A stretch of 57,313 nt of DNA, taken from assembly GCA_937923745.1 (NCBI GenBank), contig CALDUO010000061.1, positions 1 to 57,313 on the forward strand, given 5' to 3'. The DNA is from an uncultured Granulosicoccaceae bacterium. Its GTDB lineage: Bacteria; Pseudomonadota; Gammaproteobacteria; Granulosicoccales; Granulosicoccaceae. Under the pieces are notes generated by a model. The model worked only from the letters and a program-made list of their open reading frames with translations, searched no databases and was not told where the DNA came from. Position 1 is the stretch's first letter. Each line of letters begins with the position of its first letter. Shown here one piece after another: positions 25,137-33,472 of this stretch. Position numbers and translations under genes: made by a program.

Positions 25137-26351
25137 ATGCAAGGGCAAACAGAATATGACGTGGTCATCGTAGGTGGTGGCATGGTGGGCGCGATGCTCG
25201 CGGCCGCGCTTGGTCATTCTCGTCTTGCCGTTGCTGTCATTGAGTCGCAGGAGCCTCAGCCCTATCATGTCAGTGACCCGATGGACTTGCGAGTCTCGGC
25301 GTTAAGCCTTGCGACTGAGACAATGTTGAGCGCGACCGGCGCTTGGGATGGTGTCCAGACCCGACGATCCTGCCCGTTCAGACACCTGTGGGTGACCGAT
25401 GGTGAGCAGGGCCAGGATACCCGGTTTTTTTCGGGTGATCTTGGGACAACCCACTTGGGCACGATCGTCGAGAACCGAATATTACAGTTGGCGCTGGTTG
25501 ACAGGCTCAAGTCGCTCAGTAACGTCACTTGGCTGTGCCCGGCTGAACTTCACTCCTTCGACATCAGCGATACAGCGGTAAACGTGACGTTGTCTAATAA
25601 TGACCGGCTAACAGCAAAATTGATTGTGGGTGCCGACGGTGCGCGGTCAAAGGTGCGGGATATCGCGGGTATACAGACCGCTAAATCCAGTTACCCTCAG
25701 CATGCGCTGGTGGCATCGGTGACAACATCATTTGAACAGCAGGCAACAACGTGGCAGCGATTTACGCCCACCGGACCTCAGGCGTTTTTGCCGATGCCGG
25801 GTCGTAACGCATCGATGGTGTGGTATCACACCGAAGAGGAAGTGGCGAGGTTAACGGGGTTATCCGACGACGCATTCCTTGCCGAGATGACCGAGACGTT
25901 TCCGGCCATGCCCGGAACACTTGAATCGGTGCAAGCACGAGCCAGTTTCCCGTTGAGCTGCTCGCACGCAAAACACTATGTAAAACCGCGCGTCGCTCTT
26001 ATCGGTGATGCCGCCCATACCGTGCACCCGCTGGCAGGGCAAGGGGTGAATCTGGGGATGCTTGATGCGGCAGCATTAGCTGAAAACCTGATTGAAACTG
26101 CCGCAGGCCAGCATGATGTTGGCGCCTATCGTCGTCTTCGTCGGTACGAACGCTGGCGTCGTTTCGATAACAGTGTAATGATTACTGCATTAGACGGCTT
26201 TTATCATGCCTTTAAGCCACAACCCAAACCTGTCCGGGTGGCAAGAGCATTGGCCATGAAGCTTGCCAACGATATAACACCGCTCAACAAAGTCATCACG
26301 CGTTATGCAATGGGCACGATGGGCGATTTACCGAAACTGGCGCAACCCTGA
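25137..26351 (+). CDS. FAD-dependent UbiH/UbiF/COQ6-family hydroxylase
   Basis: A 404-residue class A flavin monooxygenase that hydroxylates the ubiquinone ring precursor. The FAD-binding motif is VVIVGGGMVGAMLAAAL at the N-terminus, the mid motif is VGADGARSKVR, and the second FAD motif is RVALIGDAAHTVHPLAGQG. Which ring position it modifies (UbiH, UbiF or UbiI type) cannot be decided by eye. It starts 21 nt after the protease gene. The PilY1-PilE and Pdh regions share no operon with it; ubiX is 5 kb upstream on the same strand. Confidence 0.88.
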   Translation: MQGQTEYDVVIVGGGMVGAMLAAALGHSRLAVAVIESQEPQPYHVSDPMDLRVSALSLATETMLSATGAWDGVQTRRSCPFRHLWVTDGEQGQDTRFFSGDLGTTHLGTIVENRILQLALVDRLKSLSNVTWLCPAELHSFDISDTAVNVTLSNNDRLTAKLIVGADGARSKVRDIAGIQTAKSSYPQHALVASVTTSFEQQATTWQRFTPTGPQAFLPMPGRNASMVWYHTEEEVARLTGLSDDAFLAEMTETFPAMPGTLESVQARASFPLSCSHAKHYVKPRVALIGDAAHTVHPLAGQGVNLGMLDAAALAENLIETAAGQHDVGAYRRLRRYERWRRFDNSVMITALDGFYHAFKPQPKPVRVARALAMKLANDITPLNKVITRYAMGTMGDLPKLAQP

Positions 26352-26387
26352 AGTCACTCGAAACCTCCAGCAAACGACTAACCTGAC

Positions 26388-26879
26388 ATGTCAGCAACAG
26401 CAGATCTCCAGCGAGCGTGTAATGACCTATTGTCGCAGGCGCAAACGGTTCAGCTCGCAACCACGAATGCAGACGGTAAACCGCTGGCGAGTTACGCGCC
26501 CTTTTATCGGGATGACGCCGGCGACCTGTATGTCTACACCAGTCAACTCTCTGCACATACCCCTAATCTGCTAACCGGATCCAATATTTCGGCTATGGTG
26601 ATTGTCGATGAGCAATCAGTTGAGCAGATATTTGCGCGCACGAGGCTCACATTGGATTGTGAGGTGACGCCTATCCGTCCGGACAGTGAACTGCACGGGC
26701 AAAAGCTCGATGCCTATCAACAGCGCCACGGCAAAACGGTGGAACTGCTGAGATCACTCCCCGATTTTATTTTATTCAGGTTGCGGCCGGTGACCGGCAT
26801 GGTGGTCTTGGGTTTTGGGCAGGCCTATCGCATTCGTGATGCCCGCCTTGATACGTTTGAGCATGTGAAATCTGCGTGA
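26388..26879 (+). CDS. HugZ-like pyridoxamine 5'-phosphate oxidase fold protein
   Basis: A 163-residue split-barrel flavin/heme-binding type protein. The start is typical (LSQAQTVQLATTNADGKPLASYAPFY) and the C-terminal FILFRLRPVTGMVVLGFGQAYRI matches HugZ/HutZ-type heme-utilisation proteins. HugZ proteins degrade or handle heme; no other heme-uptake gene is visible here, so the role is tentative. It begins 36 nt after the hydroxylase. Confidence 0.78.
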   Translation: MSATADLQRACNDLLSQAQTVQLATTNADGKPLASYAPFYRDDAGDLYVYTSQLSAHTPNLLTGSNISAMVIVDEQSVEQIFARTRLTLDCEVTPIRPDSELHGQKLDAYQQRHGKTVELLRSLPDFILFRLRPVTGMVVLGFGQAYRIRDARLDTFEHVKSA

Positions 26880-26898
26880 GAGTATGCAGGTGGCGTTA

Positions 26899-26926
26899 GT
26901 TGTCCAGCGTCGGTTGCCCAGCGTTG
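26899..26926. repeat. 14-bp tandem duplication
   Basis: GTTGTCCAGCGTCG and GTTGCCCAGCGTTG are adjacent, with a third partial GTTGTTATG. It lies just after the HugZ-like gene. Confidence 0.7.
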
Positions 26927-26966
26927 GTTGTTATGATTGTGGGTGCGTGAAAAACCAAATAAAAAC

Positions 26967-27110
26967 AACGGTTGCGGCAACACCGTTCGCAACTAAACGG
27001 TGCGATAGCACTCTAAATAAAAGAGTACTTACGCACCGGGCAGGAAATGAAGTTAACGGCATGTTAACCGGTTTCCGGTTCATCCGTCTCAAACGACAGT
27101 GGCGTTTGAG
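26967..27110 (+). promoter_or_regulatory. Cluster of four stem-loops upstream of the PDZ gene
   Basis: Four hairpins occur in 144 bp. (1) AACGGT 26967-26972 with ACCGTT 26982-26987. (2) GGTGCG 26999-27004 with CGCACC 27032-27037, continuing inward through AG/CT and ACTCT/AGAGT to a 7-nt A-rich loop at 27015-27021, 13 pairs in all. (3) GTTAAC 27052-27057 with GTTAAC 27063-27068. (4) CTCAAACG 27088-27095 with CGTTTGAG 27103-27110. None has a T-run. The block ends 51 bp before the ATG at 27162, so it may be a structured mRNA leader, an RNA gene or a set of protein-binding palindromes. No known riboswitch class is recognised. Confidence 0.5.
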
Positions 27111-27161
27111 TTAGCAGACCCTTTCAAGTCTCAACACACCGAGAGAGAAGTATCGATCAAC

Positions 27162-28160
27162 ATGAATAGTAGGGTTGTCATTGGACTGGCGGCATTGATG
27201 CTGGCGGGGTTTGTCGCAACGGCCGCAGCGCTGATGAAAGCACATGAGCTGAGTCATGAGAATACAGCGACGAACGCTGACCTGGTCGGGAGTGCAGCAG
27301 AGACTCTTGCTGATCCATTGGACCCGAATTCCGGGGACTCGCGGTTAGTGACCACAGGACTTTCGAATTCCACGGACACCACATTGAACGGCGAAGGAGA
27401 CCCGCCAGGTAGCTCTGATCAAAAAAGCCTCTCTGAAGAAATTGAAATGTTACGGCAGAGCCTCGCCCAACAGCAACAGACGATCCTTGATTTATCCAGA
27501 GAGATTGCGTCTCTAAAAGAAGCACCACCGACAATCAGCACCGCCGACACTGCCGCAGATGTGATTGCAGCGGTCGCATCAGAGGAGTCAGTTGACAGTC
27601 CGACCACGGCTAATTCTGGCAGTGCTCAGCCCCGACGAGGTAACGCGTCTCCGCCACGCGAAGCCCTTGTGCTATCAGGTGTCGATCCCGGCATTGCAGA
27701 CGACATCAAGCAGCGATTGGATGCCAGAGCATTGGCCGACCTGCAGATTCGCGATCAAGCGGCACGTGAGGGGTGGTTGGACGCACCTGATTTTCGGGAG
27801 CGGCGCGATGCGTTGTTACCGGAGCGTGTGTCGGTGCGGGATGAATTGGGCACCGATACCTTCGACCGGTACCTGTATAATAGGGGAAGAAACAACCGAG
27901 TGGTCGTCTCTAGCGTGATGTCAGGGTCGGCAGCGCAGATAGCAGGCTTCCTGCCGGGTGATATGATCTACAGTTATGCGGGGAGTCAGGTATTTTCGAT
28001 GCGTGAACTGACACGGGCTACCAGAGCAGGTGAGGCTGGCGCACCGACAGAGGTTCAGGTGATTCGCGATGGCAGCTCTTTTATTCTCGATGTGCCACGC
28101 GGACCCTTGGGTGTCACAATGGCAGCGACCCGGGTAGATCCCGAAACGACAATCGAGTAG
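27162..28160 (+). CDS. Membrane-anchored PDZ-domain protein
   Basis: 333 residues from ATG 27162. A hydrophobic N-terminal helix (about 4-25, VVIGLAALMLAGFVATAAAL) is a signal anchor or signal peptide. A disordered acidic region follows, then a short coiled coil (LSEEIEMLRQSLAQQQQ.., about 85-115), another disordered stretch and a C-terminal PDZ domain (VVVSSVMSGSAAQIAGFLPGD..SYAGSQVFSMRELTRA). It is probably periplasmic. No protease domain is present. It could serve as an adaptor, perhaps for the HtrA-like protease 2 kb upstream, but that is inference. An upstream start at 27099 would add 21 residues and interrupt the hairpin 4 region. Confidence 0.72.
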   Translation: MNSRVVIGLAALMLAGFVATAAALMKAHELSHENTATNADLVGSAAETLADPLDPNSGDSRLVTTGLSNSTDTTLNGEGDPPGSSDQKSLSEEIEMLRQSLAQQQQTILDLSREIASLKEAPPTISTADTAADVIAAVASEESVDSPTTANSGSAQPRRGNASPPREALVLSGVDPGIADDIKQRLDARALADLQIRDQAAREGWLDAPDFRERRDALLPERVSVRDELGTDTFDRYLYNRGRNNRVVVSSVMSGSAAQIAGFLPGDMIYSYAGSQVFSMRELTRATRAGEAGAPTEVQVIRDGSSFILDVPRGPLGVTMAATRVDPETTIE

Positions 28161-28287
28161 CACTGCGCGATAAATTGTCGGTGTAGTGGCGCCACGAAAA
28201 ATAGTCCTACCCTAACGTGTGCAGAGCTTTGCAACACGCAACAAACCAATAATCAACCCGCGAATCACAGTGGACACGGTAAACAGC

Positions 28288-29007
28288 ATGACTCATACCT
28301 CCAATAACCGAAACACACACTCAGTGTCTGTCGGCTTCCTGAAGCTGTTGGCGTTTTGCGTCGGCGTGTTGGTCATCGCCCCCGTGCTTGCGCAATCTAC
28401 AGCGCCCTCGTTGGGTAACGATGGCGCTGGTGGCGGCACACTCGACTTGGGTCCGGCCTCGGATGACAGTCCGGCCCAACCCGCACCGCAGCCAACGACC
28501 CGGCCCGCAACCCAGCCCGCGAACTCGGCGAGCGCCACTGACCTGACCGGCGATGGCCCCGATCTCTCGAACGCCGAGTTGGAAAGAACACGATACGGCA
28601 GCTGGGAGGTAGCGTGTGCCAAAGGCGGTGGCCCTTGTGTGATGGCGCAGATTGGCAGTGACAGCTCAGGTACTCCTATCCTCGAAATGGTGTTAAGAAA
28701 GCTTCCCGAAGCGCAGGAGGTGCAAGGTGTGCCAGTGGTTGCAGTAACCGATGTGATAACGCCCTTGGGGGTTGTACTGACCTCTGGTCTGACCATGAAA
28801 ATTGATACGGCAGAAGAGCAACGTGCGCCTTTTCAAATTTGCACGGAGCAAGGTTGCCTTGTTCGAGAGCCACTGACAGAGGCAGCGGTCGACAGATTCA
28901 AGAAAGGCAATGTCGCGAAAATCACGGTGGTGGCTGCACAGCAGGGACCGGTATCGACGTCTATTTCTCTCAGCGGCTTTACCAAGGCGTATAATTCACT
29001 GAAATAA
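28288..29007 (+). CDS. Invasion-associated locus B (IalB) family protein
   Basis: 239 residues from ATG 28288: a signal peptide (VGFLKLLAFCVGVLVIAPVLAQ) followed by a Pro/Ala/Thr linker and an IalB-type domain. Signs of the family are YGSWEVACA.., the cysteine spacing and FQICTEQGCLVREPL in the second half. IalB proteins are periplasmic or secreted and widespread in proteobacteria; outside Bartonella their role is unknown. It starts 127 bp after the PDZ gene, so the two may be co-transcribed. Confidence 0.8.
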   Translation: MTHTSNNRNTHSVSVGFLKLLAFCVGVLVIAPVLAQSTAPSLGNDGAGGGTLDLGPASDDSPAQPAPQPTTRPATQPANSASATDLTGDGPDLSNAELERTRYGSWEVACAKGGGPCVMAQIGSDSSGTPILEMVLRKLPEAQEVQGVPVVAVTDVITPLGVVLTSGLTMKIDTAEEQRAPFQICTEQGCLVREPLTEAAVDRFKKGNVAKITVVAAQQGPVSTSISLSGFTKAYNSLK

Positions 29008-29025
29008 CACGACTGGATTCCGCGA

Positions 29026-29982
29026 GTGACTGCACCAACGCCACCGTTGCCGGCAGGGCCTGTACCTGCATTAAAGGCGATAGAGAAGAAGTTACGCCAC
29101 CTCACCGGGAAAGCGGTGGTGGAATACGGCATGATCCAGGACGGCGATCGCATAATGGTGTGTTTGTCAGGAGGCAAGGACTCCTACACCATGCTCGACA
29201 TGTTGTTGCATTTGCAACGCACGGCACCGGTGTCGTTTGAACTGTGCGCCGTCAACCTCGATCAGAAGCAGCCCGGGTTTCCGGAAACAGTATTACCGGC
29301 TTACCTCGACAAGGTCGGTGTTGATTACCATGTGATTGAGCGGGACACCTATTCGGTGGTCAAGCGAGTTATTCCGGAAGGTAATACGACGTGTGGCCTC
29401 TGCTCCAGACTACGGCGAGGCACGCTCTACGGATATGCAGAAGAACATGGCTTTAACCGAATTGCCTTGGGTCATCACAGGGATGATGTCATCGAAACTT
29501 TGTTTCTGAATCTGTTTAATGGTGGCAGGTTGCAGGCAATGCCACCCAAATTGCGCTCTGATGATACCCACAATATGGTGATCAGGCCGCTATACCATTG
29601 TCGGGAAGCTGATATCGCGGCCTATGCCGCTATTCGTAACTATCCGATCATTCCGTGCAATCTGTGTGGCGCTCAGGCCAATTTGCAGCGGCAATCGGTA
29701 AAACACATGTTAGGTGAGTGGGACAAGCTATACCCGGGACGTATAGAGTCGATATTCTCCGCGATACAAAATGTTAGCCCATCACAATTGGCTGACAAAT
29801 CCCTGTTTGATTTTGAGTCACTGTCGCTCTCGCGTGATCCCGCTTCAACCCCATCGACGATGCCATCAACGAAGGGTAAAGCCGTTGATCAAACGACCAT
29901 AGAGTCTGACGATACCAATTTGCAGAGCGGATTAACGGTGGTCAATGCACCGCTGATCAATATGACAGGTAGTATCAACTGA
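29026..29982 (+). CDS. ttcA: tRNA 2-thiocytidine synthetase TtcA
   Basis: A 318-residue iron-sulfur enzyme that thiolates C32 in a subset of tRNAs. The PP-loop [10 protein letters not shown] binds ATP. The cluster cysteines are in [12 protein letters not shown] and [26 protein letters not shown] is diagnostic. The start is GTG at 29026, 18 nt after the ialB-like gene. The last 45 residues are a low-complexity Ser/Thr/Pro tail beyond the usual TtcA end. Confidence 0.93.
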   Translation: MTAPTPPLPAGPVPALKAIEKKLRHLTGKAVVEYGMIQDGDRIMVCLSGGKDSYTMLDMLLHLQRTAPVSFELCAVNLDQKQPGFPETVLPAYLDKVGVDYHVIERDTYSVVKRVIPEGNTTCGLCSRLRRGTLYGYAEEHGFNRIALGHHRDDVIETLFLNLFNGGRLQAMPPKLRSDDTHNMVIRPLYHCREADIAAYAAIRNYPIIPCNLCGAQANLQRQSVKHMLGEWDKLYPGRIESIFSAIQNVSPSQLADKSLFDFESLSLSRDPASTPSTMPSTKGKAVDQTTIESDDTNLQSGLTVVNAPLINMTGSIN

Positions 29983-30044
29983 GTACTGCGGCTCACTGGC
30001 ACAAGACAGAACGCCCGTAATTAAAAAATTCACGGTATCAAAGA

Positions 30045-30147
30045 GTAAAACGGCAAAGCGTAAAACGGCAAGGCCTGCGGCAAAGAGCTTTAGCTAAAAG
30101 TGCCTGGTAATGTGCCTGATAATGTGCGTGAGAGTGTCGCTGAGATT
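30045..30147. repeat. Two adjacent tandem arrays (15 bp and 12 bp)
   Basis: GTAAAACGGCAAAGC and GTAAAACGGCAAGGC are head to tail at 30045-30074, with a partial third. Four 12-mers follow at 30100-30147: GTGCCTGGTAAT, GTGCCTGATAAT, GTGCGTGAGAGT and GTCGCTGAGATT. Confidence 0.8.
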
Positions 30148-30329
30148 ATGGCTTAGCAGGTCAGTGCAGGAATAATCAGGCTTTGGACAGTTGAGTTCCG
30201 GTTGACAGAACTCGAGAGTGATAAAGATCTGAACAATACAGGCGTGGTCTGTATGTTGGCTTGTAGATTGGTCTCTACAGTAGGTGTATATAAAGGGGTT
30301 ACATCACTGACTACGTGTTACAAAAGACC

Positions 30330-30416
30330 GGCTGGCGTGAGTCTCCTCACTAACCAGCCCAACTCCTCATGTTTGATGGTTGGCATCCTGCCAGCTCAAA
30401 CCGCCATTCTTTTTTT
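30330..30416 (+). ncRNA. Possible small RNA 3' end: two hairpins and a T-run
   Basis: Hairpin A: GGCTGG (30330-30335) with CCAGCC (30354-30359), enclosing GTGAG/CTCAC around a TCTC loop. Hairpin B: TTTGA (30372-30376) with TCAAA (30396-30400), enclosing TGGCA/TGCCA around TCC. A run rich in T (about 30408-30416) lies 8 nt after B, so the element points to the plus strand. No plus-strand gene stops close by; ttcA ends 350 bp earlier. It could be a distant ttcA terminator or the end of a small RNA. A TATATAA at about 30287 is a candidate -10 box. Confidence 0.3.
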
Positions 30417-30689
30417 GTCCCTGCGATGGCTTGAAATCTCTAACGGCTTGGTGAATTATTCCTGTAACAGTTGTTTACAGAGATCCACCTGGGTCACACC
30501 ACTTATGAGAGACTGTCGAGTGCTTTGACAACAGCGTGAAACACTTCCGTTACACGAATTAAAGCGAATGTCTTGCAGGCAACGTGGTCATGTATGCTGA
30601 GCGGCGATTGACTCTGTCAAACACGGTAACGCGCTGGTTTGTGAGGTCGGTTTATCTTTTCGTGGCTCATTGGTTTTCAGCAGTTTCGT

Positions 30690-31718
30690 TTAAGGGTCTG
30701 CTGTCACAAAATGATCGTCATAGAGCCCGAATTTAATGTGATCAAGCACCGGTTGTACGGGGAAGTTCCAATGAACGGGTTTGATGCCGGCGACGGGCAG
30801 TGGCATGCTCGCGATCGCGTCGCCAAGCAAACAGCCGAAAAAGGCAGTCTTCAGCGACTGGCCGCCAAACGCGACATTGGAAACACTTTTGAGTGCGTCC
30901 GATTTCACGTTATCGAGATGCTCACGATCCATTGCATGATTGATCCACGCATCTTCCACCCAGGCCAGATGCTCAGGGTCGCAGTCCTCCAGCAGCAGGG
31001 TGACGCTGCCGTCCGGTGCAACGCGCAGCAGTCGGTTGCTGACAATGCTGGCAACCAGTATGTGTCCCTCTGCGTCCATCGCCATCCCATCAGGGTAGTT
31101 GCCCGGCCCAAAGCGTGCGTGCACCCGATAGCCCGATAACGACCCGTCAGCGGCCAAATCATAAACGGCCATGCGCCGCGCGAAAGTTTCGTTGACGTAC
31201 AGCTTGTGATGGACCTCGTCGACAAGGCACTCGTTCGCATAACCGAGACCCGTGGCCACGGTCCGGACCGACCCCGTGTGCCGATCACCCATGACGATAA
31301 ACCCTGTCGACGCTGTCGAGCGGTAGTCGAGGCTGCGGGGGCGGACGGTTGTGCTGGTGGTGAGCCATATCCGATGCCGTTGATCGAGGCAGATAAAGTT
31401 GGATGGTGGCAACGGTTCGCCGTCAAAGTGTGACAGAACCGTCTCTGTTGACCCGTCCGGAAAGAGTCGAAACACACCACCGGTCTGATCGCCAAGGTGA
31501 GCGAGCAAAAAGCTACCCTCAGGTTCCATCGCTATGCCATTGGGACGAAGCTGTAGGGGCCCTTGAGACTCTATCAGTGCTGATTCGCCAGCGGGAGATG
31601 TGACCGAGATGCCGCCGTTTCCTCGCCAATCGGGCGCAAACAGGAGTCCTGAGCTGTGAGTCAGCACGCATTCAGGTCGTTTGAGACCTGCGCCAATGAA
31701 TGTCAGGTTGGATTGCAT
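30690..31718 (-). CDS. SMP-30/gluconolactonase-like beta-propeller protein
   Basis: A 342-residue protein with repeated six-bladed propeller motifs: RPNGIAMEPEGSFLLAHLG, YANECLVDEVHHKLYVNET and YPDGMAMDAEGHILVAS. These match the SMP-30/gluconolactonase/LRE-like family, whose members are metal-dependent lactonases for sugar acids. No signal peptide, so it is cytoplasmic. It diverges from the taurine-pyruvate aminotransferase gene. The substrate is unknown. Confidence 0.85.
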   Translation of the reverse strand: MQSNLTFIGAGLKRPECVLTHSSGLLFAPDWRGNGGISVTSPAGESALIESQGPLQLRPNGIAMEPEGSFLLAHLGDQTGGVFRLFPDGSTETVLSHFDGEPLPPSNFICLDQRHRIWLTTSTTVRPRSLDYRSTASTGFIVMGDRHTGSVRTVATGLGYANECLVDEVHHKLYVNETFARRMAVYDLAADGSLSGYRVHARFGPGNYPDGMAMDAEGHILVASIVSNRLLRVAPDGSVTLLLEDCDPEHLAWVEDAWINHAMDREHLDNVKSDALKSVSNVAFGGQSLKTAFFGCLLGDAIASMPLPVAGIKPVHWNFPVQPVLDHIKFGLYDDHFVTADP

Positions 31719-31826
31719 CAGGGGCAGTTATCTAATTTAAACAACACAAAGTACCACTCTAGTATGTCAGATTTACGTATTATCGGGTAAAACCAGTCGC
31801 ATTGCTGGCATCAAAAACGGGGAAAT

Positions 31827-31846
31827 AGTGGCGCTATCGCGCCACT
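31827..31846. promoter_or_regulatory. Perfect 8-bp inverted repeat in divergent spacer
   Basis: AGTGGCGC (31827-31834), loop TATC, GCGCCACT (31839-31846). It is in the 224-bp spacer between the SMP-30-like gene and the aminotransferase gene. It may be an operator or a leader hairpin. Confidence 0.4.
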
Positions 31847-31870
31847 GAACTTAAGCACATTATCACCCGA

Positions 31871-31885
31871 TATACTCTGCAGAGT
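31871..31885 (+). promoter_or_regulatory. Palindromic operator overlapping a -10 box
   Basis: TATACT (31871-31876) resembles a -10 box and overlaps the perfect 12-bp palindrome ACTCTGCAGAGT (31874-31885), 58 bp upstream of the aminotransferase start. A repressor bound here would block transcription. No -35 box is obvious and no regulator gene is adjacent. Confidence 0.4.
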
Positions 31886-31942
31886 GATGACGCTGTCAAA
31901 TGGGCAACGGCACAAGCCAGACGGGCAACCACGAGGACCAAC

Positions 31943-33334
31943 ATGAATAAAGCAGTAGATACCGATGACTTCAATCTCTCCGAGTGCATTGCCGCTGATC
32001 GCGAGCATGTCTGGCACCACCTGAGTCAACACAAGGCCTATGAGCAAACAGACCCGCTCATGATCGTCAAAGGTGACGGCATGCGTGTTTGGAATGCTGC
32101 CGGCAAAGAGCACCTTGATGGTGTTTCAGGTGGCGTCTGGACTGTCAATGTCGGTTATGGTCGCGAAAGTATCGCCAATGCGGTCAGAGACCAACTGATC
32201 AAACTAAACTACTTCGCGGGCTCTGCCGGAAATTTGCCGGGTGCTGCTTTTGCATCGCGTCTTATTGAGAAAATGCCGGGTATGTCACGGGTGTATTATT
32301 CAAACTCCGGCTCTGAGGCGAATGAAAAAGGCTACAAGATTGTCCGGCAGATTGCGCACAACTATCACGGTGGCAAGAAACACAAGATCTTGTTCCGCGA
32401 GCGTGACTATCACGGCACCACCATCACAGCATTGAGCTCCTCTGGTCAGGATCAGCGCAAAGACCAGTACGGGCCATTCACGCCCGGATTTGTCCAGATC
32501 CCGCATTGTTTGCAGTATCGTTGCCAATACGATGACGAGACCAATTACGGCGTAAAAGCCGCGCTGGAGATGGAGAAAGTCATTCTTGCAGAAGGTCCTG
32601 ATACTGTCGGCTCTGTTGTGCTGGAACCGATCACCGCAGGGGGTGGTGTGATTACACCGCCGGAGGGTTATTGGGAAACTATTCAGGAAATCTGCAAAAA
32701 ATATGATGTGTTATTGCACATTGATGAGGTTGTGTGTGGGCTGGGTCGCACCGGCACCTGGTTTGGCTATCAACATTACGGCATCAAACCCGATATTGTC
32801 ACGATGGCAAAAGGCGTCGCCAGTGGGTACGCCGCGATCAGCTGCACAGTGACAACCGAAGAGGTCTTTGATCGGTTTAAGGCTGACCCCGATGATCCCA
32901 TGAGTTACTTCCGCGATATCAGCACCTTTGGCGGTTGCACCTCCGGGCCTGCGGCAGCGCTGGAGAATATGCGTATTATTGAAGATGAAAACCTGCTCGA
33001 CAACACCACGGCCATGGGTGACTATCTGATGGAAAAGTTACGTGGGTTACAAAACAAGTACGAAGTGATTGGCGAGGTCAGGGGTAAAGGTTTGTTCGCC
33101 GGATTCGAAATGGTCACTGATCGCAAAACCAAAGAGCCGGCACCCGAGGGCATGCTCGCTAACGTCGCTGCAGACTGTATGCAGCAGGGTGTGATCATTG
33201 GTCGCACCAACCGATGCCTCGACGGACTCAACAATACGGTGACGTTAAGTCCCGCGTTGATCGCGACTACCGATGATATTGATGAGTTGGTGGGTGCGAT
33301 CGATAACGCGATGGATAAACATGCCAGGATTTAA
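31943..33334 (+). CDS. tpa: Taurine-pyruvate aminotransferase (class III)
   Basis: A 463-residue PLP-dependent class III aminotransferase. The N-terminus (REHVWHHLSQHKAYEQTDPL) and the blocks VSGGVWTVNVGYGRESIANAV and YYSNSGSEANEKGYKIVRQI match taurine-pyruvate aminotransferases closely. Tpa moves the amino group of taurine to pyruvate, giving sulfoacetaldehyde and alanine. The PLP lysine is in VTMAKGVASGY and the cofactor aspartate in LLHIDEVVCGLGRTG. Xsc, which normally consumes sulfoacetaldehyde, is not in this window, nor are taurine transporters, so another amine substrate remains possible. GAGGA precedes the ATG. Confidence 0.85.
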   Translation: MNKAVDTDDFNLSECIAADREHVWHHLSQHKAYEQTDPLMIVKGDGMRVWNAAGKEHLDGVSGGVWTVNVGYGRESIANAVRDQLIKLNYFAGSAGNLPGAAFASRLIEKMPGMSRVYYSNSGSEANEKGYKIVRQIAHNYHGGKKHKILFRERDYHGTTITALSSSGQDQRKDQYGPFTPGFVQIPHCLQYRCQYDDETNYGVKAALEMEKVILAEGPDTVGSVVLEPITAGGGVITPPEGYWETIQEICKKYDVLLHIDEVVCGLGRTGTWFGYQHYGIKPDIVTMAKGVASGYAAISCTVTTEEVFDRFKADPDDPMSYFRDISTFGGCTSGPAAALENMRIIEDENLLDNTTAMGDYLMEKLRGLQNKYEVIGEVRGKGLFAGFEMVTDRKTKEPAPEGMLANVAADCMQQGVIIGRTNRCLDGLNNTVTLSPALIATTDDIDELVGAIDNAMDKHARI

Positions 33335-33374
33335 CGCCTGGCGTTTTACAGTGTTTGTGTCATTGTTTTAGGGT

Positions 33375-33419
33375 CAAAAAAGGCTATGGCAAAGGACAGT
33401 GTGTCCCAGCCATAGCCTT
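33375..33419 (-). terminator. Strong intrinsic terminator, mainly for the DUF937 gene
   Basis: An 11-bp perfect stem (AAGGCTATGGC 33380-33390 with GCCATAGCCTT 33409-33419) with an extra GGAC/GTCC pairing inside. Read on the minus strand it is followed by a run of six T, so it terminates the gene ending at 33473. It lies 46 bp after the plus-strand tpa stop and could act on both. Confidence 0.85.
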
Positions 33420-33472
33420 GTCTTAAGTTGCACCTTAGCGGTGCAACTCTTTGGTGATCACCGATTTATATT

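Larger units (their letters stand above)
29983..30689. other. Gene-free spacer between ttcA and the SMP-30-like gene
   Basis: 707 bp between convergent genes. It holds tandem arrays (30045-30147) and a pair of stem-loops with a T-run (30330-30416). A 108-codon frame from a TTG at 30202 has no homology I recognise and no ribosome binding site, and the stem-loops lie inside it, so I do not call it. Confidence 0.55.

Noticed and set aside
30202-30528. 108-codon plus-strand frame
   Set aside because: TTG start without ribosome binding site, no family resemblance, and it contains the two hairpins and T-run.
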